Origin: Streptomyces griseoluteus | GTDB taxonomy: Bacteria > Actinomycetota > Actinomycetes > Streptomycetales > Streptomycetaceae | DNA length: 58,089 nucleotides | NCBI GenBank assembly: GCA_000717735.1 | Contig: JOBE01000063.1 | Location: 1-58,089 of the forward strand | Reading direction: 5' to 3' | Shown here: piece after piece, positions 51,192 through 58,089 of the stretch | How positions within the stretch are numbered: the stretch's first letter is position 1 | Layout of the letters: every line of letters starts with the position of its first letter | Notes under the pieces: model-generated | Databases searched by the model: none | The model's input: only the letters and a program-made list of their open reading frames with translations | Told to the model about the DNA's origin: nothing | Made by a program: the position numbers and the translations under genes

Positions 51192-53780
51192 CTACACCTG
51201 CTCGTCCGCCAGTTCCGCGACGCCCGTGATGCGGTGCAGCGGATACGTGCGGACCTCGTCCGCCGTGTGGTCGTAGCCCGTCACGAAGCCGCCCTCCACG
51301 CGGACCGGGGCGATGACCCGCTGACTCGCCGCGCCCTCCGCGTTGACGTAGCCGATCCACACCGCCGAGCCCGTCATCGCCGCCGCCTGGACGGTGGCGA
51401 GCGTCTCGGCCGCCGACGTACGCGGGAGCGCGCCCGCCGCCGCGGGGGCGGCCGCCGGTTCCTTGCGTACCGCCGTCGCCGCCCGGTCGCCCGCCCGGAT
51501 CGCGCGTACCGCCGCGCCGAGCAGCGTCGTGTCGGGCGCGGGCGGCCCGTCCGGGACCGGGACGGGGGCCGTGCGCGCGGGCGTGCGGTACGCGTCGGTG
51601 CGGGTGATCAGGACGTCGCCCTCCGCCGACTCGGCGGCCGGCGCGTACCCCATCGACCGCAGCCCGTCGAGCAGCGACGCCGGGTCCGTCTGCGCCGCCA
51701 GGACCGTCGGCGCGATCCTCCGCAGCCCCAGCGCGGCCGACCGCCGGTCCGCCAGGATCTCGCCGAGGACGGCGTCGTCGTCGCAGCGCACGTACGCGGA
51801 AGCCGCTCCGACCCGCAGATGGCCGTGGCGTCTCGCCACGTCGTCGATGAGGTACGCGAGCGGCTGCGGGACCGGCGTACGGGAGTGCGCCTTCAGGAAT
51901 TCGTGCAGGTCAGATGCGGTTCGCCCGGCGTCGAGGGCCCGTCGCACCGACCCCGGCGTGAACCGGTAGACGGTGGCGCCACCCTTCGATTCCACGTCCG
52001 CGAGCACGGCGAGCGCGTCGGCCAGCGGGCGCCGCAGCGGCCCCGGCGCGACCGCCGTCAGGTCCGCCTGGAGGAGGACGTGGTCCACGGCCTCGGGAAG
52101 CAGCGGCGCGAGCAGGGTCGCGGCCCGCCCGGCGGCCACCGAGGGTTCGACACCGCCGCCGTGGTCGGCGGGGCTCGCGGCCTCCGCGAGCGGCAGGTTG
52201 AGCAGCGCCCGCGCCGGGCCCGACAGCGCGCCCCGCCCCGTGAGCCCGAGGAGTTCCGCCTCGGCGAGCGTCCAGCGGGCCAGCCGGGACCGCAGGTCGG
52301 TCGCCACAACGGGCCTCCCGTCCGGTCTCCCGTCACCGGGCTTGTCCTCACCCGGCTTCCCGTCACCGGCCTGTGCCGCCGCCGCGCCCCGCAGCGGCCG
52401 CTCCCAGCGGAGCCGCGCGAACAGCGTCTCCGGGTCGGCGGCCGACCCCGGCGGCAGCGTCGCGAGCAGCGACAGGACCCGGTGCCGGACCTCCGGCGCC
52501 GGCGCCCGGTCCAGGTCGGGGCCGAGGGCGGCGAGCGTACGGCCCTTCGTGTCCTGGCCGCCGACCAGACCCGGCGTACGGGTCGCCGTCAGCCACGGGG
52601 CCACGAGCAGCGCCCAGCGTTCCGCGGGCGGCAGGTCCAGCCAGTGGTCGTAGGCGGGCGTCGGCGCGTACCGCTCGTCCGCCTCGCCGTCCGAGGCGAG
52701 CAGCCCCGCCCCGTAACAGAGCTCCAGCCAGAACGCGGCCGTCTCCTCCGTGACGTCCAGGGCCGCCGCCGTCCGCTTGAGATCCCGTACGGCGAGACCA
52801 CCGGCCCGCAGCACCTGCGGGCCGCCCCGGTCCCAGGACTTCAACAGCTCCTCGACCGTCGCGAGCGTCACGTGCGCCTGCCCGGCCGCCGCACTGTCCA
52901 CCACCTGGGGACGGTACTCGCGCAGCACCCCCAGCTCCGGCGGCAGCGGCTCCGGCGCCCGGTGCGCCCGCCCGCCCCGCAGATGCAGCGCCACCTCGCG
53001 CGGCAGCACCATCGTCCGCGCCGACACCGGAAGCAGCAGACCCCGGTCACGCAGCCAGCGCACCGGAGGCGCCGGATTCGCCGACACCTCCCCGTACGGC
53101 GGACCCCACACCAGCCGGTCCAGGACACCCAAAGCCTCGGGGGACGCCGAATCGAGCAGCGCGCCCATGCGGTCCCGGTCCGTGAACAGCCCCGTCAGCG
53201 CCGCCACCGCCGACACCGGATCGTGCGTCGCGGGCAGCCCCGCCGCCGCGATGATCTCCTGCACCCGGCCCGGCGACATCCCCGACGTGGCCTCCGCGAC
53301 CGTCGGTCCGAGACCCGTCGGCGACGGATGCTGCGCCGAAGGCGCAAGCAGCTCCCGGGCCGTCCGCACCAGCTTCAGCCGCTCGTCCTCGCCCCACACG
53401 AGCGCCTGCTCGCGAAGCAGCGCCAACGCGCCCGGCAGCGCCGCCTCGATCTGCGGATCACCGTCGTCGCCGGTGAGCAGCGCCAGGAGTACGGGGTACG
53501 GGGCCGGGTCCGGGGCGACGGCGAGCGCTTCGGCCGTCTGGAGCGCGAACCGGTCGAGCCGCTCGAGGGCCCGCACCACCGAACCCCGCGTACCGGCACG
53601 GGTCGCCAGCTGCGTCAGGTCGTTCGGTACGGGACTCAGCAGGTCCGGCCGGGCCCGCAGCAGCGCGGCGAGCCCCTCGTCGCCCCGGGCGCGCAGCGCC
53701 TCCGCGAGTGTGCGGGGCGCCGCGGCGGCGCCAGTTACCTCGGGCACGTGCGCCTCCCGGTCGAGCTCACCGATCCCCAT
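51192..53780 (-). CDS. XPB-associated helicase-C/WYL-containing protein
   Basis: 862 residues from ATG 53780, 85 bases upstream of the XPB gene on the same strand. Mostly helical and Arg/Ala/Leu-rich with repeats of short HTH-like modules (DLTQLATRAGTRGSVVRALE, AVRDLKRTAAALDVTEETAA), a helicase-associated XPB-like C domain around 570-760, and a C-terminal WYL-like beta domain (SAVWIGYVNAEGAASQRVIA, HTADEVRTYPLHRITG). In actinobacteria this protein always seems to precede xpb and probably acts with it in repair; no enzymatic motif is seen. Longer start at 53996 would overlap the divergent promoter. Confidence 0.82.
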   Translation of the reverse strand: MGIGELDREAHVPEVTGAAAAPRTLAEALRARGDEGLAALLRARPDLLSPVPNDLTQLATRAGTRGSVVRALERLDRFALQTAEALAVAPDPAPYPVLLALLTGDDGDPQIEAALPGALALLREQALVWGEDERLKLVRTARELLAPSAQHPSPTGLGPTVAEATSGMSPGRVQEIIAAAGLPATHDPVSAVAALTGLFTDRDRMGALLDSASPEALGVLDRLVWGPPYGEVSANPAPPVRWLRDRGLLLPVSARTMVLPREVALHLRGGRAHRAPEPLPPELGVLREYRPQVVDSAAAGQAHVTLATVEELLKSWDRGGPQVLRAGGLAVRDLKRTAAALDVTEETAAFWLELCYGAGLLASDGEADERYAPTPAYDHWLDLPPAERWALLVAPWLTATRTPGLVGGQDTKGRTLAALGPDLDRAPAPEVRHRVLSLLATLPPGSAADPETLFARLRWERPLRGAAAAQAGDGKPGEDKPGDGRPDGRPVVATDLRSRLARWTLAEAELLGLTGRGALSGPARALLNLPLAEAASPADHGGGVEPSVAAGRAATLLAPLLPEAVDHVLLQADLTAVAPGPLRRPLADALAVLADVESKGGATVYRFTPGSVRRALDAGRTASDLHEFLKAHSRTPVPQPLAYLIDDVARRHGHLRVGAASAYVRCDDDAVLGEILADRRSAALGLRRIAPTVLAAQTDPASLLDGLRSMGYAPAAESAEGDVLITRTDAYRTPARTAPVPVPDGPPAPDTTLLGAAVRAIRAGDRAATAVRKEPAAAPAAAGALPRTSAAETLATVQAAAMTGSAVWIGYVNAEGAASQRVIAPVRVEGGFVTGYDHTADEVRTYPLHRITGVAELADEQV

Positions 53781-53787
53781 CCGCACC

Positions 53788-53815
53788 ACGTTAGCCGCTG
53801 CGCAGGCGCTAACGT
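53788..53815. promoter_or_regulatory. Near-perfect 28-bp palindrome in a divergent promoter
   Basis: ACGTTAGC (53788-53795) and GCTAACGT (53808-53815) are exact inverted repeats around a 12-base spacer whose centre is TGCGCA. It lies 8 bases upstream of the ATG of the 862-residue protein and 38 before the GTG of the next gene, so it may regulate both. It resembles the ends of a CIRCE element but its arms are too short and its spacing wrong. Confidence 0.55.
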
Positions 53816-53852
53816 CGGGCCGTACCGGGCGAACCGGCCGTGGAGGGGCACC

Positions 53853-54725
53853 GTGGGCATCGAGAGCGACCAGTTGGTCTACGACTATCTGAGCCGGGTC
53901 GGCGATCTGGCACAGCAGCGGCAACTGCCGGCGAGCGACCGGATGAAGCTGGTGTCGACACTCCGGAACGAGATCGACCGCCGCCGCGCCACGCACGGCG
54001 AGGAGAGCCCGTCGGCGGTACGCGGCATCCTCGGCGCCCTGGGCACGCCGGACGAGGTCGTGGAACGGGCGGAGGACCCGGGCGCGTCGGGCCTGGTACC
54101 GGAGCCCCGCAAGGAGGACGAGCCGGTCCCGGCCCCCTCCGACGACAGCCGGGTCACCGACTGGTGGCGTGCCGACGACGCCGACGGCGTCCTGGGCTTC
54201 GTAGGAGGCGTGGAACGCCCGGACCTGTTCAGTCCGCCGCCCCCGGAGGAGGCCGAGGAGGACGAGGAGCCGGAGCCGGCCCCGGGCAAGCGCCGCCGCC
54301 TGGCCCGAATCCTCCGCCGCCGGCGAAGCCCGGAGGCGGTCGCGGAAGCGGAACCGGAACTGGAGACGGCACCGGCCCCCCGCCCCCGCCTGGCGAACCC
54401 CTTCGTCCTGCTCGCCGCGCTGCTGCTGCTCGGCGGGGCGGCCTTCAGCTCGCTGATCGCCCCGGCCGCGGGCTGGCTCCTCGCGTACGGCTCCCGCCGG
54501 CTGACCCCCGGCGAGGTCAAGGCCGCCGTCCTGGTGATCCCGGGCGCGGCCGTCGCATCGGGAGCGGTCTGGCTGTGGGGCCGTGTGGAGGGCCGCTGGG
54601 GAGCGGAGGTGGCGGCGGGCGGCGAGGCGATGGGAGCAGCGGTCTCGGAAACCTGGCCGTGGGTCCTACGAGCCGCGGCCATCACGTCGGCCCTGTTCCT
54701 CCTATGGCGCTCCCGCAGAACCTGA
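53853..54725 (+). CDS. Membrane protein with acidic N-terminal domain (HAAS-like)
   Basis: 290 residues from GTG 53853, GGAGG 6 bases before it. Residues 1-70 resemble a HAAS domain (LVYDYLSRVGDLAQQRQLPA, then MKLVSTLRNEIDRRRA), followed by an acidic Pro-rich linker (EEAEEDEEPEPAPGKRRR), a short Arg-rich stretch and four membrane helices (PFVLLAALLLLGGAAFSS, AAGWLLAYGSR). No clear function. Confidence 0.65.
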   Translation: MGIESDQLVYDYLSRVGDLAQQRQLPASDRMKLVSTLRNEIDRRRATHGEESPSAVRGILGALGTPDEVVERAEDPGASGLVPEPRKEDEPVPAPSDDSRVTDWWRADDADGVLGFVGGVERPDLFSPPPPEEAEEDEEPEPAPGKRRRLARILRRRRSPEAVAEAEPELETAPAPRPRLANPFVLLAALLLLGGAAFSSLIAPAAGWLLAYGSRRLTPGEVKAAVLVIPGAAVASGAVWLWGRVEGRWGAEVAAGGEAMGAAVSETWPWVLRAAAITSALFLLWRSRRT

Positions 54726-54739
54726 CCGGGGGCGGAGGC

Positions 54740-54985
54740 GCCGCCAAGGGCGCCGTCCCGTGTGCCCGCCCGTCCCGCCCAGCGGGACGACTGCCCACAC
54801 GGGCGGTGGGGTGGACGGTGGGCGCGGGCCCCGCCCGGTCACCGCCCCGTCCGGGACGACTGCCCACACGGCGGTGGGCGGCGGGCGTGGCCACGCCGTT
54901 CAGGCGGGCGCCCGTCCACGCCGCAGCGCACCGCCCCCGCCCAGGGCCGGGACCGCCCACACGGTGGTGGGGTGAGGTGAGGGAG
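54740..54985. repeat. REP-like hairpin repeat, copy 3 (three sub-copies)
   Basis: Three versions of GGGAC..CTGCCCACACGG.GGTGGG in a row, the first with the full left arm GTCCCGTGTGCCCGCCCGTC and stem CGTCCCGC/GCGGGACG. Further on, CCACGCCGTTCAGGCGG matches 4370-4390. It fills the 271-base gap between two convergent genes (54725 and 54997) and may help end transcription. Confidence 0.65.
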
Positions 54986-54996
54986 CGGGCCCCCTA

Positions 54997-55836
54997 TCAG
55001 CCCCGCGCCGGCTTCGACAGGCTCGCGTCCCGCTCCCCGTTCGCGTCCGCCCGCCACGGCGCCCCCGGTACCACCAGGGGTGACCCCGTCACCGGGTCCG
55101 GGACCACGACCGACGTCAGGCCGAAGACGTCCCGTACGAGTTCCTCCGTCACGATCTCGCCCGGCGGGCCCTCCGCGACGACCCGGCCCGCCTTCATGGC
55201 GACCAGGTGGTCGGCGTACCGGGCGGCCTGGTTCAGGTCGTGGAGGACGAGGACGACCGTGCGGCCGCGCAGCCGGTTCAGGCGGCGGACCAGGTCGAGG
55301 ACCTCCACCTGGTGGGAGATGTCCAGGTAGGTGGTGGGCTCGTCGAGGAGCAGCAGGTCGGTCTCCTGCGCGAGGGCCATCGCGATCCACACCCGCTGCC
55401 GCTGCCCGCCCGAGAGCGCGTCGACGGACCGGTCGGCGAGCGCGGCGACGTCCGTGCGTTCCATGGCGTCGGAGACGGCCCGCTCGTCCTCCTCCGACCA
55501 CTGCTTCCACCAGGCCTGGTGCGGCTGCCTGCCGCGCGAGACGAGGTCGGCGACGGTGATGGCCTCGGGCGCCACCGGCGTCTGCGGCAGCAGTCCGATG
55601 GAGCGGGCGATCCGCTTCGTGGGGAGCTTCGCGAGTTCCTCGCCGTCGAGGAGGACCGCGCCGCCGGCCGGCCTGAGGAGCCGGCCGAGCGCCCGCAGGG
55701 TGGTGGACTTGCCGCAGGCGTTGGGCCCGACGATCACGGTCACCTTGCCGTCGGGGATCGCGAGGTCGAGCTCGTGGACGACGGTGCGGTCCTCGTAGGC
55801 GAGCGTCAGCTCGCGCGCGGTCAGCCTGCTCGTCAT
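54997..55836 (-). CDS. Iron-siderophore ABC transporter ATP-binding protein
   Basis: 279 residues. Walker [15 protein letters not shown], signature [16 protein letters not shown], Walker [14 protein letters not shown], switch [12 protein letters not shown]. The FecE/FepC pattern (LARGRXPH-like [10 protein letters not shown]). Note Ala-Cys in GPNACGKS where many have AGAGKS, which is normal for this group. Start ATG overlaps the permease stop by 4 bases. Confidence 0.92.
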   Translation of the reverse strand: MTSRLTARELTLAYEDRTVVHELDLAIPDGKVTVIVGPNACGKSTTLRALGRLLRPAGGAVLLDGEELAKLPTKRIARSIGLLPQTPVAPEAITVADLVSRGRQPHQAWWKQWSEEDERAVSDAMERTDVAALADRSVDALSGGQRQRVWIAMALAQETDLLLLDEPTTYLDISHQVEVLDLVRRLNRLRGRTVVLVLHDLNQAARYADHLVAMKAGRVVAEGPPGEIVTEELVRDVFGLTSVVVPDPVTGSPLVVPGAPWRADANGERDASLSKPARG

Positions 55837-56885
55837 ACCTTGCCTTCCGTACGGCTCCGGACGATGAGCCAGATCAGATACGGGGCGCCGACCGCCGCCG
55901 TGAGGACTCCCACCGGCAGTTCGACGGGGGAGAGGAGCCGCCTGCCGAGCAGGTCGGCGAGGACGACGACCGCGGCGCCGGTCAGCGCGGAGCAGAGCAG
56001 CGGGATCTGCGCGGTCCTGGTCATGCGGCGGGCGATCTGCGGGGCGAGGAGCGCCACGAAGTCGACGGGGCCCGCGACGCCGGTGGCGACGGACGCGAGG
56101 ACGACGCCGACGGCGACGAGCCCGAGCCGGACGCCGCCGAGGCGTACGCCGAGCGCGGTCGCCGTGTCGTCGTCGAGGGACACGGTCCGCTGGGCGCGGG
56201 CCGCCCACAGCACGGCGGGCAGCATGAGGAGCAGCGTCCAGCGGATGGGCGCGGACTCGTCCCAGCCGCGTCCGTTGAGGGAGCCGGTCATCCAGATCTG
56301 GGCCTGCTGGGCGACGAGGTAGTCGCCCTTGGTCATGAAGAGGGTGGTGAGGGACCGCAGGGCGATGGCGAAGCCGATGCCGATGAGGACGAACCGGGTG
56401 GCGTGCAGTCCGCCGCGCCAGGCGAAGACGTACACGAGAGCGGCGGCGAGGACACCGCCGGCGATCGAGAGGTACGGCAGGACGGCGTACGAGGTGAGGC
56501 CGAAGGTCATCGCGGCGACGGTGACGGCTCCGGCGCCCTGGCTGATGCCGATGATGTCGGGGCTGGCGAGCGGGTTGCGGGCGACGGTCTGGATGAGCGC
56601 GCCGGCGATCCCGAAGGCGGCGCCGACGGCGAGGGCGACGACGAGCCGGGGCTCGCGCAGCTCCTCGACGACGAACGCGGAGGGCGAAGGCTGCCCGAGC
56701 AGGATCCGTACGACCTCGGTGGGGCCGACGAACCGTTCGCCGACGCAGAGGTACGCGACGGAGGCCGCGGCGAGCAGGAGCAGCAGGCCGACGGCGACGA
56801 GGGCGGAGCGCCGGTGGAGCAGGAAGGAGGCGCGTCCGGCGCGCAGGGTCCCGTACCCGGCGGGCCTCAGGTTCACGGTGGTCAC
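55833..56885 (-). CDS. FecCD-family siderophore permease 2
   Basis: 350 residues, about nine or ten membrane helices. [89 protein letters not shown] are the FecCD signature segments. GTG 56885 overlaps the stop of permease 1 (GTGA). Confidence 0.92.
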   Translation of the reverse strand: MTTVNLRPAGYGTLRAGRASFLLHRRSALVAVGLLLLLAAASVAYLCVGERFVGPTEVVRILLGQPSPSAFVVEELREPRLVVALAVGAAFGIAGALIQTVARNPLASPDIIGISQGAGAVTVAAMTFGLTSYAVLPYLSIAGGVLAAALVYVFAWRGGLHATRFVLIGIGFAIALRSLTTLFMTKGDYLVAQQAQIWMTGSLNGRGWDESAPIRWTLLLMLPAVLWAARAQRTVSLDDDTATALGVRLGGVRLGLVAVGVVLASVATGVAGPVDFVALLAPQIARRMTRTAQIPLLCSALTGAAVVVLADLLGRRLLSPVELPVGVLTAAVGAPYLIWLIVRSRTEGKV

Positions 56886-57886
56886 GCGGGCACCGCCTTC
56901 CGGCGTACGAGGGTGACCAGGAACGGGACGCCGATCAGCGCGGTCATCACTCCGGCCGGGACCTCGCCCGGCGGGAACACGATCCGCCCGGCGACGTCGG
57001 CGACGAGCAGCATCACCGGGCCGATGACGGCGGCCATGGGCAGGACCCAGCGGTGGTCGGAGCCGACGACGGCCCGTGCGATGTGGGGGACGGCGAGGCC
57101 GACGAAGGCGACGGGCCCGGCGGCGGCGACGGCGGCCCCGGTGAGGACGGTCGCGCCGATCCCGCCGACGATCCGTACGGTCGCGACGCGCTGCCCGAGG
57201 CCCTTGGCGACGTCCTCGCCGAGCGCGAGCGCGTCGAGCCCGCGTGCCACGGAGACGACGAGGACCGCGCCGAGCAACAGGAAGGGCCAGATCTGGCCGA
57301 CGATCTGGGTGTCGCGGCCGTCGAGCGAGCCGATCTGCCAGAACCGGAACTCGTCGAGGGCGGAGGCCCTGGTGGTGAGGATGCCGGTGGTGACGGAGAG
57401 CAGCAGCGCGTTGATCGCGGCGCCGCCGAGCGCCAGTTTCACGGGGGTGGCTCCGCCGCGTCCGCCGGAGGCGACGGCGTGGACGGCGACCGCGGCGAGC
57501 GCGGCTCCGGCGAAGGCGAACCACACGTATCCGGTGAGGCTGTGCACCCCGAAGAAGGCGATGGCGAGGACGACGCCGACGGAGGAGCCCTGGCTGATGC
57601 CGAGGATGCCGGGGTCGGCGATCGGGTTGCGGGTGATGCCCTGGAGGGCGGTGCCGGCGAGCGCGAGGGCGGCGCCGACCATCAGCCCGATGAGGGTGCG
57701 GGGGACGCGCAGCTGCCGTACGACCTCGGCGTCGGGACTCGTACCGCCGTGCAGCAGGGCGTCGAACACCGTGGACGGGGCGATGGCGCGGGCGCCGACG
57801 GCGAGGCTGAGGAGGACGGCGAGGAGCAGGGCGACGACAGCCGCCGAGGTCGCGAGGACCCGTCTGGTACGGAAAGCGGCTGGCAT
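56882..57886 (-). CDS. FecCD-family siderophore permease 1
   Basis: 334 residues, nine or ten membrane helices. [70 protein letters not shown] and [17 protein letters not shown] are family hallmarks. First gene of the importer operon; an iron box lies 53 bases upstream. The substrate-binding lipoprotein is not in the window. Confidence 0.92.
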   Translation of the reverse strand: MPAAFRTRRVLATSAAVVALLLAVLLSLAVGARAIAPSTVFDALLHGGTSPDAEVVRQLRVPRTLIGLMVGAALALAGTALQGITRNPIADPGILGISQGSSVGVVLAIAFFGVHSLTGYVWFAFAGAALAAVAVHAVASGGRGGATPVKLALGGAAINALLLSVTTGILTTRASALDEFRFWQIGSLDGRDTQIVGQIWPFLLLGAVLVVSVARGLDALALGEDVAKGLGQRVATVRIVGGIGATVLTGAAVAAAGPVAFVGLAVPHIARAVVGSDHRWVLPMAAVIGPVMLLVADVAGRIVFPPGEVPAGVMTALIGVPFLVTLVRRKAVPA

Positions 57887-57938
57887 CAGGACCCATCGGG
57901 TGGCGCGTCGGGAGGTACGTCGGGGGTACGGGGTTCGG

Positions 57939-57957
57939 TAAGGCTTGGCTCAGTGTA
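57939..57957. promoter_or_regulatory. Iron box (DmdR/IdeR-like)
   Basis: TAAGGCTTGGCTCAGTGTA matches the left half of the DmdR1/IdeR box (TTAGGTTAGGCTCACCTAA) well and the right half poorly, 12 of 19 positions. Its place in a divergent region between importer genes and a partial gene fits iron control in both directions. Confidence 0.6.
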
Positions 57958-58008
57958 AGCAGCACCGAGATTCGAACAGCTGACCCGGAGGTCCCCCAGA
58001 ATGAGTGC

Positions 58009-58031
58009 ATGACGACCACGCCCGCCACGCC
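58009..58031 (+). CDS. 5' end of a divergent gene, cut by contig end
   Basis: ATG 58009 starts a frame MTTTPAT before the adapter. GGAGG (57988-57992) is about 16 bases upstream. In Streptomyces a siderophore-interacting flavin reductase often lies divergent from such importers, but seven codons cannot prove this. The earlier ATG 58001 meets a stop after three codons. Confidence 0.3.
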
Positions 58032-58089
58032 CTGTCTCTTATACACATCTGACGCTGCCGACGAATAGAGAGGTGTAGATTTCGGTGGT
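58032..58089. other. Illumina Nextera adapter contamination (not genomic)
   Basis: 58032-58050 is the Tn5 mosaic end CTGTCTCTTATACACATCT, followed by GACGCTGCCGACGA (Nextera read-2 side), ATAGAGAG (reverse complement of index CTCTCTAT) and GTGTAGATTTCGGTGGT, which is the flow-cell adapter with one C-to-T mismatch. This is an untrimmed adapter, and an apparent frame through it begins with the known artefact string MYKRQ on the minus strand. It marks the contig end. Confidence 0.98.

Noticed and set aside
53788..53815. CIRCE (HrcA) element
   Set aside because: CIRCE has 9-bp arms and a 9-base spacer (27 bases); here TTAGC..GCTAA spans 22 bases, and there are no heat-shock genes.
55833..58046. 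A 737-codon minus-strand frame starting MYKRQ
   Set aside because: It starts inside the adapter; the real gene is the FecCD permease at 55833-56885.

Overview
The window is high-GC actinobacterial DNA, almost certainly Streptomyces. Signs of this are the dense GC-rich codon use, GTG starts, GTGA/ATGA overlaps, a DUF5753/DUF397 pair, a GbsR/DUF4097/DrrAB unit, bldA-type TTA codons, mycothiol-style genes and CsoR copper genes. It is one end of a draft contig: the left edge cuts metH after its cobalamin motif, and the last 58 bases (58032-58089) are an unremoved Illumina Nextera adapter.

Layout. 1-4194: SAM-cycle operon (metH 3' part, metF, ahcY, a DinB/MDMPI protein), all overlapping. 4449-8144: a single-module A-Ox-T-TE synthetase, the blue pigment (indigoidine) synthetase type, with a TTA codon. 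8150-15742: accessory small genes, including an NmrA reductase behind a SoxR-like box, the scar of a VapBC toxin-antitoxin pair, an F420/PPOX oxidoreductase, an HTH-DUF5753/DUF397 pair and a LysE exporter. 15815-19385: DUF4097 protein plus DrrA/DrrB ABC exporter, divergent from a GbsR/MarR-like regulator over an array of GTTGC half-sites. 19458-24475: a serine/glycine repeat protein, a large orphan protein, an IS5-type relic, and an O-methyltransferase with an AraC regulator.

25032-32702 is the most unusual part: a PIG-L deacetylase divergent from asparagine synthetase B, a PrpF-like isomerase, an SDR with altered motifs, a MetRS-like protein without KMSKS, and an MshA-like glycosyltransferase whose start codon lies in a perfect 21-bp hairpin. 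The logic (GT4, then deacetylase, then aminoacyl-tRNA-synthetase-like ligase) mirrors mycothiol synthesis by MshA/MshB/MshC but with a different ligase, so an uncharacterised pseudodisaccharide or amino-acyl conjugate pathway is a reasonable hypothesis. It is followed by a small secreted peptide gene facing two tandem TrmB/LuxR-type regulators (32922-35555), a possible peptide-signal module.

35706-37916: Fur-family regulator, methyltransferase and a truncated GNAT. 38062-44621: copper island (M56 peptidase/BlaI, a 51-residue Cys peptide behind a CsoR box, CsoR, CopA, CopZ, a secreted His-rich protein, CutC). 44718-54725: aminoglycoside phosphotransferase-like kinase, RibD/DHFR-like reductase, HelD-like helicase, XPB helicase and its partner, and small membrane proteins. 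54997-57886: FecCD-type siderophore importer below a probable iron box, divergent from a gene cut by the contig end.

Two repeat families recur: a CTAG-targeting MITE-like element whose ends supply stop codons of neighbouring genes (19382, 44618, 45626-45833, with an IS5-type relative at 22023), and a REP-like hairpin element (4287, 27841, 54740). Functions are assigned from sequence motifs read by eye; no database search was possible.
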